From the NCBI GenBank assembly GCA_007127015.1, contig SLAE01000194.1, forward strand, positions 1-29,003: a DNA stretch of 29,003 nt, read 5' to 3'. Of this stretch, positions 1-7,981 are shown piece after piece. Position numbers and translations under genes: made by a program. Origin of the DNA: Desulfonatronospira sp. (GTDB taxonomy: Bacteria > Desulfobacterota > Desulfovibrionia > Desulfovibrionales > Desulfonatronovibrionaceae). Below the pieces are notes generated by a model. That model saw nothing but the letters and a program-made list of their open reading frames with translations, was not told the origin of the DNA and ran no database searches. Position 1 is the first letter of the stretch. Each line of letters begins with the position of its first letter.

Positions 1-763
1 CCGCGGCAGCCACCAGAACAATAGTGGCCCCGGCGGTCAAATCCAGATAATATGCCAGCCAGATTCCGGTCTGAGTAAAAATGATGCTGATGATCACTGC
101 CAGAAACATCATCTGTTTCAACGAGTTGGAATATTTTTCAGCAATGTACGCCGGAATGGTCAAAAGGGCAATCACCAGAATCAATCCCACAACCTGAATG
201 CTCATAACCACTGATAAGGCCACCATAATCAGAAGAAGGAAATAAAGCCGGGTTACAGGTACGCCTATGGCCCTGGCGAATTCTTCGTCATGAGACATGA
301 TCAGAAAGTCCTTGTAGAAGATGAAGACCAAAGAGGCGATAACCACAATCATGCCGGTCATGGTCCACAGGGCGTAAGTAGGGACCAGCAGAATGCTTCC
401 AAAAAGATAACTCATCAGATCAACCCGGTAGCCGGGGGTAAGGTCCAGGAGAATAATGCCAACTGACATACCCACAGCCCAGATGACTCCGATGACCGTA
501 TCCGCACGGTGTTTGCGAGCGCTGCTGACCAGGCCCATGATCAGAGCCGAGATCAAGGCAGCCAGGCCCGCTCCCAGTCCTGGAGCAAAGCCCGCGAAAA
601 AGGCCAGCCCGATGCCTCCATAAGAGGCGTGGGCTATGCCGCCGGAAATGAACACAATCCTGTTGACCACCACCATGGTTCCGATGATCCCGCAGGCTAT
701 GCTCACCAGCAAGCCCGCCACGAGTGCGTTGCGCATGAATTCGTATTCAAGGATTTCAAACAT
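1..763 (-). CDS. znuB: Zinc ABC transporter permease ZnuB (3' end beyond window)
   Basis: Read on the minus strand from the ATG at 763 the frame stays open to the window edge, so the C-terminus is missing. The protein begins MFEILEYEFMRNALVAG and is almost wholly hydrophobic. Features seen are the ABC-3 family patterns SIACGIIGTMVVVNR near the N-terminus, a GGIAHASYGGIG stretch, and SYLFGSILLV around residues 115-125, which is typical of ZnuB/MntB/TroC permeases. It forms the inner-membrane channel of a metal importer. The start lies two bases after the znuC stop, so it is the last gene seen of the operon znuA-znuC-znuB. Zinc rather than manganese is inferred from the long histidine loop in ZnuA. 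Confidence 0.93.
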   Translation of the reverse strand, partial: MFEILEYEFMRNALVAGLLVSIACGIIGTMVVVNRIVFISGGIAHASYGGIGLAFFAGFAPGLGAGLAALISALIMGLVSSARKHRADTVIGVIWAVGMSVGIILLDLTPGYRVDLMSYLFGSILLVPTYALWTMTGMIVVIASLVFIFYKDFLIMSHDEEFARAIGVPVTRLYFLLLIMVALSVVMSIQVVGLILVIALLTIPAYIAEKYSNSLKQMMFLAVIISIIFTQTGIWLAYYLDLTAGATIVLVAAA

Positions 764-765
764 GA

Positions 766-1524
766 CTAATGCTTTTTGAGCACTCTGTGTGGTATATGAC
801 CATGGGCTATCAGCTCGACAGGACAGTGGTAGACTTTTTCGAGCATATCCTGGGTTATCTCGGCCGCGTGGTGGTAGTAGAGATGCCTGTTGATACAGGC
901 CACAGCCTTGACATGGCTGGAAAGCACCGAAAGATCGTGGCTTATAACCGCTATGGTGGTGCCATTTTCGTTCAACTTCTTAAGCAGGGAATAAAGGCGG
1001 GGATGAAAGGCCTGATCCACAGCGGCAGTGGGTTCGTCCATAAAGAGAATTTCGGGACGGCCGGCCAATGCCCTGGCTATAAGCACTCTTTGTCTCTGAC
1101 CGCCTGACAGGGTGTCCATGGGTCTTTTTTCGTATTCAAGCATCCCGACTTCATTTAAACACTGGCGGGCGATCTCAATGTCACGACCTGAGAATCTACT
1201 CCACCTGCCCAGATGTCCAATCCGCCCCAAAAGGACCGCGTCCAGAACATTTATGGGAAACTTCTCCGATTTGGGCATGCTTTGGGGCACGTAACCCAGA
1301 AGATGAGGCAGATGACCCGGAGGATGTCCCATAAGCCGGATTTCGCCCTGTCTGTAAGGGAGTATGCCCAATATAATTCTGATCAAAGTAGTTTTTCCGC
1401 CGCCGTTTGGCCCGAGCAAAGCCAGAAATTCGCCTTTGCTCACCCGCATATTTACATCTTCCAGAACCAGGTGATCATTGTAGGCAAAGCTTAGATTACG
1501 GATGTCTATAACAGGATCCTGCAT
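766..1524 (-). CDS. znuC: Zinc ABC transporter ATP-binding protein ZnuC
   Basis: Cytoplasmic ATPase that powers the ZnuB permease. From the chosen start (MQDPVIDIRNL, 252 residues) it shows Walker A GPNGGGKTT at about 38-46, the ABC signature LSGGQRQRV at about 138-146, Walker B ILFMDEP near 158-164 and the H-loop ISHD near 193-196. The frame stays open upstream to an ATG at 1623, but that would overlap znuA by about 80 bases and add a basic tail absent from the family. An ATG at 1539 is also possible. The ATG at 1524 is preferred because a GGAG lies 9 bases before it. It sits between znuA (gap 16 bases) and znuB (gap 2 bases). Confidence 0.93.
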   Translation of the reverse strand: MQDPVIDIRNLSFAYNDHLVLEDVNMRVSKGEFLALLGPNGGGKTTLIRIILGILPYRQGEIRLMGHPPGHLPHLLGYVPQSMPKSEKFPINVLDAVLLGRIGHLGRWSRFSGRDIEIARQCLNEVGMLEYEKRPMDTLSGGQRQRVLIARALAGRPEILFMDEPTAAVDQAFHPRLYSLLKKLNENGTTIAVISHDLSVLSSHVKAVACINRHLYYHHAAEITQDMLEKVYHCPVELIAHGHIPHRVLKKH

Positions 1525-1540
1525 GCCCGCAGACTCCATT

Positions 1541-2503
1541 TTAGTTGGAGTGATTCCCGGCTTGCGCAATTTTTTGAGCGACCGCAATAAGATTCTTTTT
1601 CCATTCTTCCGCCAGCGGATCAATGACGGCAGTCCGGCCGTTTATGGCTTTAGCAATTGTTTCCGCGCTGCGTTTGGAAAACTGGGGAGATACGAAAACA
1701 ATTCTTATGTCTTCCGCGACAGCTGTATCGATCAATTCTTTGAGATCAGCCGGTTTGGGTTCACGGCCTTCAACTTCCACAGGCACCTGGACAAGTCCGT
1801 ATGCTCTGGCAAAGTAACCCCAGGCGGGATGAAAAACCATAAACCTGCTTCCAGGGGCAAGGTCCTTGAAGATGGTCTTGATTTCCTGATCCAGCGCATT
1901 CAGCTCTTCGATGAATTCAAGGTAATTGTCCCTGAAATAGCGTTCTTTATCCGGCCAGGCCCCGGCCATGGACTGAAAGATGTTTTCGGCGATGAGCATG
2001 GCCGTATCAGGTGCCAGCCATACATGCGGATCAAGGCCTTTATGGCCGTGTTCATGGTGGTTATGATGCTTATGGTCTTGATTATGCCCATGATTATGGT
2101 CATAGGCGCAACTTCTGGTCATGGCGATTTTTTCTATTCCATGATCTACGGGAGCTATTTCAAGGTCTGGATGCAGGGCTTCAATCCTGGGCAGCAAAGC
2201 CTTTTCATACTCGACACCGATGGTCATATAAATATCCGCTGAACCAAGTAGTCTGATCTGGGAAGGTCTGGGCTCGAACGTATGCGGGCTGGCTCCGGCA
2301 GGCAAAAGAACCGTGGTCTGGACCAGATCTCCTCCGATCCTGTCTGAAAAGTATTTTTGAGGCGCAATGCTGACAATTACCTGCAGCTTGTCTTGACCTG
2401 CCAAGGCCTGGCCGGATAAAAGCAGACCAGGATGAACTGCGTAGCAAAAAAACAAGAAGCAGAGACAATGAAAGCAGGACTTTATGTGTAAATATCCAAA
2501 CAT
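1541..2503 (-). CDS. znuA: Zinc-binding periplasmic protein ZnuA
   Basis: Periplasmic zinc capture protein of the cluster A-I (SBP_bac_9) family, 320 residues. A hydrophobic signal peptide covers about residues 5-35, with a likely cleavage after ALA. Candidate metal ligands are H74 (SPHTFEP), H160 (LDPHVWLAP), H225 (FHPAWGY) and D295. A loop at about 135-154 is packed with histidine (HNHGHNQDHKHHNHHEHGH); long His-rich loops at this place are characteristic of zinc-specific members rather than manganese ones. First gene of the operon, with GGGAG 8 bases before the ATG and a sigma70 promoter just upstream. Confidence 0.94.
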   Translation of the reverse strand: MFGYLHIKSCFHCLCFLFFCYAVHPGLLLSGQALAGQDKLQVIVSIAPQKYFSDRIGGDLVQTTVLLPAGASPHTFEPRPSQIRLLGSADIYMTIGVEYEKALLPRIEALHPDLEIAPVDHGIEKIAMTRSCAYDHNHGHNQDHKHHNHHEHGHKGLDPHVWLAPDTAMLIAENIFQSMAGAWPDKERYFRDNYLEFIEELNALDQEIKTIFKDLAPGSRFMVFHPAWGYFARAYGLVQVPVEVEGREPKPADLKELIDTAVAEDIRIVFVSPQFSKRSAETIAKAINGRTAVIDPLAEEWKKNLIAVAQKIAQAGNHSN

Positions 2504-2539
2504 CTTGAAATCTCCCTGGATAGTGATTATTTCATAAAA

Positions 2540-2555
2540 TGATAATAGATTCTCA
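2540..2555. promoter_or_regulatory. Fur/Zur-like operator over the znuA -10 element
   Basis: TGATAATAGATTCTCA is an imperfect dyad: 7-base arms TGATAAT and ATTCTCA around 2 bases, 6 of 7 pairs matching. The left arm equals the Fur-family half-site TGATAAT. It covers the -10 hexamer and part of the spacer of the znuA promoter, where a bound repressor would block transcription. The obvious candidate is the Fur-family gene at 2923. Zinc dependence is inferred. Confidence 0.6.
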
Positions 2556-2570
2556 ATTTCTTATGGTCAA
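2542..2570 (-). promoter_or_regulatory. sigma70 promoter of znuA
   Basis: On the minus strand: TTGACC (2570-2565), a 17-base spacer, and TATTAT (2547-2542). This places the transcript start near 2535, about 30 bases before the znuA ATG. Both hexamers match the consensus in 5 of 6 positions. Confidence 0.72.
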
Positions 2571-2655
2571 GCAGGCTCTGAAATTTTATATTTGATGCGT
2601 AAGGTTTATGGAAAATAGATTTTGATATAGTGACTTACTCATGAAATCCTGCCTG

Positions 2656-2685
2656 CCCCGTGAAATTTCTTCCATTTCACTGGGG
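2656..2685. repeat. Hairpin built from two inverted CCCCNGTGAAAT-like motifs
   Basis: CCCCGTGAAAT (2656-2666) and ATTTCACTGGGG (2674-2685) face each other across 7 bases and form an imperfect hairpin with a single bulge. The right arm, extended one base to 2673, is a 13-base match to the reverse complement of 3315-3327 on the far side of the Fur-family gene. No gene is seen in this stretch. Confidence 0.6.
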
Positions 2686-2731
2686 TCAGAAAAAACAAGA
2701 AAGTATGAATCAGCTTTCAGCGTGCCAGGCC

Positions 2732-2880
2732 GACGCCAAGGACACTAAGTTTAAGACGCTAAGCAGAGGTTTTATCCAAAACCGGGTAATGGTTTTGGAA
2801 AAGGCTTCATTTTTCTTGCCTTTCCCGGCAAATGAAAACTATCCTGTCTTCCTTGGCGAACTTCGCGCCTTTGCGTGAGA
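2732..2880. repeat. Degenerate intergenic palindromic element
   Basis: About 150 bases with related, inverted ends. The left end carries GACGCCAAGGACACTAAGTT (2733-2752). The right end read in reverse carries CGCAAAGGCGCGAAGTTCGC, and the two align with shared CGC-AAGG-AAGTT blocks. Inside is a perfect 9-bp stem TCCAAAACC/GGTTTTGGA (2775-2783 and 2791-2799). The end sequences look like a family of short palindromic repeats found scattered between genes in many environmental bacteria, but I cannot test copy number from this window. It fills most of the gap between the znuA promoter and the Fur-family gene; the 72-codon frame across it is not believable as a gene. Confidence 0.55.
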
Positions 2881-2922
2881 AAATGTTTTTAAAGTTGCGG
2901 GCATGAACCGCCTTAGAGAAGA

Positions 2923-3297
2923 ATGAAGCACAATACACAGCAAAGAGAAGCCATCCTGAAATGTCTGAAGTCAGCTCGAGGTCCACTTAGTCCGCGTGAA
3001 ATTCTTGAAGCAGCGGGCAGAGCGGTTCCAGGGCTTGGTGTTGCAACTGTTTATCGAAATTTAAAGCTGCTGGTTCGTGAAGGTCTGGCCACTGAAATTG
3101 TACTGCCTGGACAGGGTTCACGGTACGAGATTTCCGGCCTGGCTCATCATCATCATTTTCAGTGCCGTGACTGCCGGATGGTGTTCTGCCTGAAGGGCTG
3201 TTCCAAGGGGATCGCCTCGCTGGCTCCTGCCGGCTTCATTCTTGAAGAGCATGAGATAGTTCTTTATGGCCGCTGTGCAGAATGCAGTCATGGATAG
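2923..3297 (+). CDS. Fur-family metalloregulator, probable zinc regulator Zur
   Basis: A 124-residue DNA-binding repressor of the Fur superfamily. The N-terminal winged helix (MKHNTQQREAIL, then the recognition region VATVYRNLKLLVREG at 40-54) is followed by a dimerisation and metal domain with HHHH at 75-78, C81-X2-C84, H110 and C118-X2-C121. The two CXXC pairs are the structural zinc site. It is shorter than typical Fur or Zur (140-150 residues), mainly at the C-terminus. It is divergent from znuACB, whose promoter has a matching dyad, so Zur is the best guess; PerR or Fur cannot be excluded from sequence alone. The ribosome site (AGAGAAGA directly before the ATG) is poor, but the start fits the family. 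Confidence 0.85.
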   Translation: MKHNTQQREAILKCLKSARGPLSPREILEAAGRAVPGLGVATVYRNLKLLVREGLATEIVLPGQGSRYEISGLAHHHHFQCRDCRMVFCLKGCSKGIASLAPAGFILEEHEIVLYGRCAECSHG

Positions 3298-3314
3298 AGC
3301 CGGGAGCCGGGAGT

Positions 3315-3357
3315 CCCCAGTGAAATGCGCCCAGTTAAATGGAAGACCCAGTTGAAT
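3315..3357. repeat. Three short direct repeats CCCAGT(K)RAAT
   Basis: CCCAGTGAAAT (3316-3326), CCCAGTTAAAT (3330-3340) and CCCAGTTGAAT (3347-3357) lie in one orientation with 14- and 17-base periods. The first is part of a 13-base inverted match with 2673-2685, so this motif family brackets the Fur-family gene. The rest of 3298-3500 holds no gene or clear terminator. Confidence 0.6.
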
Positions 3358-3500
3358 GGAGGAAATTCAACCATGCAGGATTTGAACCGGATAAACTGCG
3401 CTGATCTTCGATATTTCACGAGGCAGGCAGGGGTCAGGGGGCAGGAATTTGCATATTCACCACGATAAACCCGGTCCACTTTGATCTGGATGAGTATACG

Positions 3501-4808
3501 CTAGCCTCGAAAAAGCCCGGGCAGGAACAGGGCCAGCTGCGGGAAGGCAGTCAATATGGCTATGCAGATGAAGATGCTCAACAGGTAGGGCCATATTCCC
3601 CTGAAAATGGTCACAACAGGAGTGTCTTTAACTATTCCGGCCACCACATACACATTTGCCCCTACCGGCGGCGTTATCACCCCCATGCCCACAACCAGGA
3701 CGATGATTACTCCGAACCATATGGGATCAAACCCCAGGTTCATGGCCACAGGGTAGAAGATTGGAATGGTGAGCAGAATCAGAGCCAAAGCATCGATAAA
3801 GCATCCCAGAATCAGATAGATCAATAAAATGATCGCCAGCACGGCTACGGGATGTATGGGAAGATCTCCAGCCCATACGGCAAGGGTTGTGGGTATGTTG
3901 GTCACGGCCAGAAAACGTCCGAAGATTGTAGCCGCAGCCACAAGAAACATGATCATGGCTGAAATTCGTATGGAATCACGCAGAGATTGCAAAAATCCTT
4001 TCCAGCTTATCTGGCGTCTGAGTACAGCTACGCATAAAGTAGCTGCCGCTCCGACCCCGCCTGCTTCTGTCGGGGTGAAATAACCCAGAAAAAGACCGCC
4101 TATGACCACCAGAAAAATGATGATCACTTCAACTCCGCCGTTCAGCACAGCTTTGAGCTTGTCTTTTAAAGGTACTTCCGGCCCGGAGGGCGCCAGTCCG
4201 GGATTGCGCACAGCCCTGATATAGGTGGCCAGCATGAAGAGAAGCATAAGCAGTATGCCCGGGATTATTCCGGCAAGAAACAGCTTGGCTATGGATTCTC
4301 CGGTAGCTATACCGTAAAGGATAAATATTACGCTGGGAGGTATCATTATGCCGAGTATGGCTGAGGAAGCCACCACTGATGTAGCCAGAGAGCGATCATA
4401 CTTGTATCTTTTCATTTCAGGGACCGCAACCGCGCCCATGGTTGCCGCGGTGGCAGTTGTTGATCCGCAGATGGCCCCAAAAGCAGTACTGGCCCCGATG
4501 GTTGCCAGAGCCAGTCCGGCAGGCAGTCTGCCGACCACCTTGTAAGTCGCATCATAAATCCTGCTGCTGATTCCCGCATGGTATGCGATATAGCCCATCC
4601 ACACAAATAAGGGGACCACAATCAGTGAATATGAGGCAAAAGTGCTGTAAAGGGTCGAAGCAGCTATGGACATGGCCGCTTCCAGGGATATCAGATACGC
4701 GTATCCGCCCACTCCGACAACTATCATTACAAAAGCTACAGGCATCCTGAGGGAGATGAGCACGAAAACCAGAAGAATGCCGGTTATACCAACTTCAAAA
4801 GGGCTCAT
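3501..4808 (-). CDS. dctM: TRAP transporter large permease DctM
   Basis: Large membrane subunit of a tripartite ATP-independent periplasmic transporter, which couples uptake of an organic acid-like substrate to the sodium or proton gradient. It has 435 residues and about 12 hydrophobic segments from MSPFEVGITGILL to the C-terminus. Family patterns include LRMPVAFVMI near the start, ASTAFGAICGSTTATAATMGAV in the first half, PPSVIFILYGIATGESIAKLF, and the GxxTPTEAGGVG motif. The start at 4808 gives a 4-base ATGA overlap with dctQ; an upstream ATG at 4862 would lie inside dctQ. Substrate unknown. Confidence 0.95.
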   Translation of the reverse strand: MSPFEVGITGILLVFVLISLRMPVAFVMIVVGVGGYAYLISLEAAMSIAASTLYSTFASYSLIVVPLFVWMGYIAYHAGISSRIYDATYKVVGRLPAGLALATIGASTAFGAICGSTTATAATMGAVAVPEMKRYKYDRSLATSVVASSAILGIMIPPSVIFILYGIATGESIAKLFLAGIIPGILLMLLFMLATYIRAVRNPGLAPSGPEVPLKDKLKAVLNGGVEVIIIFLVVIGGLFLGYFTPTEAGGVGAAATLCVAVLRRQISWKGFLQSLRDSIRISAMIMFLVAAATIFGRFLAVTNIPTTLAVWAGDLPIHPVAVLAIILLIYLILGCFIDALALILLTIPIFYPVAMNLGFDPIWFGVIIVLVVGMGVITPPVGANVYVVAGIVKDTPVVTIFRGIWPYLLSIFICIAILTAFPQLALFLPGLFRG

Positions 4809-5302
4809 GTCTTCCTGCTTCCCTGAATTACCGCAATTATGCTTTTTATAAGATCGACGCACACAGTCAGAGCAAGCATGAGCAAGCCAATAGCCACAAG
4901 ATAGTAGACCGGGAAAAGAGGTATATCCAGTGAGGCTGTGGACAGGCTTCTTCTATGGACCATGGCGGCGTACTGCAGAAGGCCCCAGCCGATCAGAGCG
5001 ATTACGGCCAAAGACACAGCATTGGTTACGCTGTCCACAATGCTCTGCAGGCGCGGCGGAAAACTGTCCACCAGAAGAGTGACCATGACATGGCCTCTAT
5101 TGAGAGCGCAATAGGCAAGGCCCATTGAGAGAATGACCGCTCCAAAGATTTCAACAAGTTCATAGCTGCCGGTCAGAGGCTTCCACCAGGCGCGCATGAT
5201 TATGTTGGCCACAATGACCAGCATGACCATGACCAGTGCTATCTGAGCCAGTTGCGCCGTGCGCAGGGATAAAATATAAACGATTCTTTCCAGCCGGTCC
5301 AT
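4805..5302 (-). CDS. dctQ: TRAP transporter small permease DctQ
   Basis: Small membrane subunit of the same TRAP transporter, 165 residues with four hydrophobic helices (about 17-37, 48-66, 90-110 and 130-150). It pairs with DctM, with which it overlaps by four bases. No Shine-Dalgarno sequence precedes the ATG. A TATAAT lies 14-19 bases upstream (5321-5316 on the minus strand) but has no good -35. Separate from dctP by an intrinsic terminator, so its expression depends on read-through or on a local promoter. Confidence 0.92.
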   Translation of the reverse strand: MDRLERIVYILSLRTAQLAQIALVMVMLVIVANIIMRAWWKPLTGSYELVEIFGAVILSMGLAYCALNRGHVMVTLLVDSFPPRLQSIVDSVTNAVSLAVIALIGWGLLQYAAMVHRRSLSTASLDIPLFPVYYLVAIGLLMLALTVCVDLIKSIIAVIQGSRKT

Positions 5303-5366
5303 GTTCGTTGAATTTATTATAAATGGTGAAAGTATTTATTGATATCGTGCAAGCAGGTCGGCGTGC

Positions 5367-5412
5367 ATAAAAAATGGCTTCCCCCTGGTTGTGATCACCC
5401 CGGGGGAAGCCA
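5367..5412 (-). terminator. Intrinsic terminator between dctP and dctQ
   Basis: An 11-bp perfect stem, TGGCTTCCCCC (5375-5385) against GGGGGAAGCCA (5402-5412), is followed on the minus strand by six T (5374-5369). It lies 15 bases after the dctP stop and before dctQ. Confidence 0.85.
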
Positions 5413-5426
5413 GGCTGTTTGGTGGT

Positions 5427-6500
5427 TTAGTAACCGGAATACTTCTCAGAGTATTGCTGATCCAATTCTCTTATGATCTCTACTGTTTTTCTGCCGGGCA
5501 GGCCCCTGTCTTCCCTTCTTTTTATCCAGTCTTCCACTACAGGTTCGATGCGTTCCAGCCATTTCTCTTCTTCATCAGCTGTCAGTTCATAGACATCAAT
5601 GCCGTGTTCTTCGACCCCGTATTCAAGTCCGGCACGAGTGTGCTCAGCTCTTAGCCTGCCGTATATATAAGCAAATTCGTCGTTCAGCTCCTCGAACACT
5701 TCCTGGATGTCCTCGGGCAACGAGTTCCAGGTATTTTTGTTCATTATCTTCATAAAGACCACATTGTATAAAAAGGGTGTCTTGGTCACATGATCGACAA
5801 CCTCAGCAAGCCTGAATCCTCGCAAAGTGTCGTTTGGAGCCAGAATGCCTTCAACAAGACCCTGGTCCAGAGCCAGATAAGACTCTGACATGGGCATGGA
5901 ATGAGTGACCGCTCCCAGTCTTTCCAGAGGCGGAACAGTGCCTCCGACAGCCCTTATTTCCATTCCTGACAAATCATTAAGATTGTGCACCCGCCTTTTG
6001 CTCATTATATCTCCGGGTCCTGTAGCCCAGAAAAAAAGCACCTTGACGTCATCATACTCGTCAACGTCGAGATCCTGTTTCAGCCTCTTATAGCCCTCAT
6101 TCACCGTTATTGAGGCGGAAACCGCATTGATGTTTTCGTATCCGGGCAATTCAAAGGCTTCGGTCAGAGGAAACATACCGGGAGTATAGGAAGGGCATGT
6201 GGTTCCTATGTCTGCCACTCCGACTGCTACTCCATTGAAGATTTCTCTTGCCCCCAGCAGAGCCTCTCCTGAATGCAGATTGATTTTTACCCTCCCATCG
6301 GTCCTTCTTTCCACTTCTTCAATCCAGGCCCTGTGTCCTTCGGAAACCATGAAATCAGTAGCTGGCCAGAAAGTGGCCAGAGACAAGTTGAAGGTCTGGA
6401 CCGGCTGATCAGCTTCACCCTGATCCTGACCGCACCCGGACACAAGAGGCAATAAAAAAATCAACACAACTCCGGCCGCATAGTAAAGCTTACCCTTCAT
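5427..6500 (-). CDS. dctP: TRAP transporter substrate-binding lipoprotein DctP
   Basis: Periplasmic solute receptor of the TRAP system, 357 residues. The start MKGKLYYAAGVVLIF is supported by GGGAGG 8 bases upstream and yields a lipoprotein signal peptide with lipobox LVSGC (Cys 23), so the receptor is probably lipid-anchored. The longer frame from 6563 would bury this signal. Family features: LATFWPATDF near the start of the mature domain, RVKINLHSGEAL, a DLSGMEIRAVGG stretch carrying the conserved Arg that usually binds the substrate carboxylate, and a C-terminal WIKRREDRGLPGRKTVEI helix. First gene of dctP-dctQ-dctM. The ligand cannot be named. Confidence 0.93.
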   Translation of the reverse strand: MKGKLYYAAGVVLIFLLPLVSGCGQDQGEADQPVQTFNLSLATFWPATDFMVSEGHRAWIEEVERRTDGRVKINLHSGEALLGAREIFNGVAVGVADIGTTCPSYTPGMFPLTEAFELPGYENINAVSASITVNEGYKRLKQDLDVDEYDDVKVLFFWATGPGDIMSKRRVHNLNDLSGMEIRAVGGTVPPLERLGAVTHSMPMSESYLALDQGLVEGILAPNDTLRGFRLAEVVDHVTKTPFLYNVVFMKIMNKNTWNSLPEDIQEVFEELNDEFAYIYGRLRAEHTRAGLEYGVEEHGIDVYELTADEEEKWLERIEPVVEDWIKRREDRGLPGRKTVEIIRELDQQYSEKYSGY

Positions 6501-6647
6501 CCTGTGTACCTCCCTTGAACAGCTTGTAAACCATGGGAAATGCCTTTCAGGCAGTTGAACCACCTTTTCAGGCTGTTTGGAACTTTTTTGCTTTCTCCCA
6601 TTATTAAGAATTAAAGATGTATATACAAAGCAGGCTGTCTTGTAAAA

Positions 6648-6661
6648 TGCGCAATTACGCA
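6648..6661. promoter_or_regulatory. Near-perfect palindrome upstream of dctP
   Basis: TGCGCAATTACGCA matches its reverse complement at 12 of 14 positions and lies about 150 bases upstream of the dctP ATG. It could be a regulator site. The surrounding 6501-6757 stretch is AT-rich, contains no gene, and shows no convincing sigma70 or sigma54 promoter. Confidence 0.3.
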
Positions 6662-6757
6662 GCTCGAGGTTTGAAGCTTTTTTGCAGAGCTATTCTTTTA
6701 CTTGTTCTACTTTATATTTCAGTATGTTAACGATGCTGACCTTTCTAAGGACTCTGT

Positions 6758-7975
6758 TTAATATTTTTTTAATTCAAAAAGTTTTTTGGATTGCGTGGAG
6801 ATGATGTGAAAGTACCTGTCCTGGGGGGTGTAAATATAAGGTACGTCCTCTCTGCGCCGGTAGAGGAAATGGGCCAGAATCATTCTGTTTACAGCCTGAT
6901 GGCCGATAATCATGATATACGTGGCGATGCCGCTTAAATATATGGCCTTTTTCAGGCCCCGATCGACACGTTCCTTAAGGGTAACGTATCCTTCGCCCTG
7001 AGGATAGATGTAATTATACTTGTCACAGGTTCTGGCATGAAATATTTGGGGCATGTTTTTACGGATTTCTTCGTAACTCATGCATTCACAGATGCCGGCA
7101 TCTATTTCGTTGAATTCTTTCAGCTCCAGGAGTTTGGCGTTTTTTTGCATCCTGGTTATGGGCTGCGCGGTTTGAATGGTTCTTTTTTTTGTGCTGGTGT
7201 AGATGTAAGGAATGTTTGAGTTCTGAAAATGTCCGGCCAGAGCTTCTGCCTGACTCCATCCGTTGGGAGTAAGCTCGGGATCTCCTCCTATTCTGCTTTC
7301 CAGATTGAAATGGCTTTCTCCGTGCCTGACCAGAAACAGGTTTTTCACCCAGTCGGAAACCAGAAGATCCCTGATCTGAATGTTGCAGAATATATTCTCA
7401 GTGATCTTTTCCTTAAGGATCTGGTTGTTCAGGGAGTCCAGAATATAATAATTGCGCTCTTCATCAAGATGCTGGGCAATGTGTTCGTAATAGAAGATAC
7501 GTTTCTCAAAACTTTCAAAGGCGTTCTGGAAATTCAGGCGGGAGAATTCCGGCTGTTCGGTTTTTTTGGTGATGCTGGCCTTAAGAATTTCTTCATCTTC
7601 GTTGATACATTCAACAAAAAGTACAGGATGCTCACAAAGCATGGACTGAATCTTTGAACGACGTTTGAGACTGACGTTGGTCGCGTCAAGAATAGCCACC
7701 TGTCCGTTATTATGCAGATATTTTCGCGCGTTTTCAATGTTGATCAGGGCTATATTTTCTCTAAGCCTGGCATTCTCCTTGTTCTCGGGATTATAGAAGT
7801 CAGGTTTGGAGGAATTTCTGCTTAAAAGTTTTCGCCGCAGATCGCCGTTATTGAATATGCGCACCTTGATGTTTTCTTTTTTCAGGCCTTCTTTGAGTTT
7901 GGAGGCTACAGTGGATTTTCCCCTGGCAGGCAGTCCCACCATGGCGATATACAATTTATCCAGATACTTTTGCAT
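6758..7975 (-). CDS. 6-phosphofructo-2-kinase/fructose-2,6-bisphosphatase-like bifunctional enzyme
   Basis: A 405-residue homologue of eukaryotic PFKFB over its whole length. The N-terminal kinase has Walker A GLPARGKS (14-21), VRIFNNGDLRRK (38-49) and ILDATNVSLKRR (95-106), all aligning with PFKFB (GLPARGKT, RVFNVGQYRR, FDATNTTRERR). The C-terminal histidine phosphatase has LVRHGES (215-221, catalytic His 218), RIGGDPELT, KKRTIQTA (263-270), FNEIDAG with the acid Glu 290, and IIGHQAVNR with the second His 359. In eukaryotes this pair makes and removes fructose 2,6-bisphosphate. The bacterial role, perhaps control of glycolytic flux, is unproven; a more general sugar or nucleotide kinase-phosphatase is possible. 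No Shine-Dalgarno; see the promoter at 7982. Confidence 0.88.
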   Translation of the reverse strand: MQKYLDKLYIAMVGLPARGKSTVASKLKEGLKKENIKVRIFNNGDLRRKLLSRNSSKPDFYNPENKENARLRENIALINIENARKYLHNNGQVAILDATNVSLKRRSKIQSMLCEHPVLFVECINEDEEILKASITKKTEQPEFSRLNFQNAFESFEKRIFYYEHIAQHLDEERNYYILDSLNNQILKEKITENIFCNIQIRDLLVSDWVKNLFLVRHGESHFNLESRIGGDPELTPNGWSQAEALAGHFQNSNIPYIYTSTKKRTIQTAQPITRMQKNAKLLELKEFNEIDAGICECMSYEEIRKNMPQIFHARTCDKYNYIYPQGEGYVTLKERVDRGLKKAIYLSGIATYIMIIGHQAVNRMILAHFLYRRREDVPYIYTPQDRYFHIISTQSKKLFELKKY

Positions 7976-7981
7976 TTTTGC

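Noticed and set aside
1502..2242. 246-codon plus-strand frame
   Set aside because: It lies wholly antisense to znuA and the znuA/znuC junction, and the minus-strand reading has clear family motifs and a signal peptide.
2660..2878. 72-codon plus-strand frame before the Fur-family gene
   Set aside because: It runs through the palindromic repeat element and has no ribosome site; composition follows the repeat.
3378..3388. GGATTTGAACC, which resembles the T-loop of a minus-strand tRNA
   Set aside because: The flanks do not form acceptor, D or anticodon stems, so no tRNA or attachment-site remnant can be supported.
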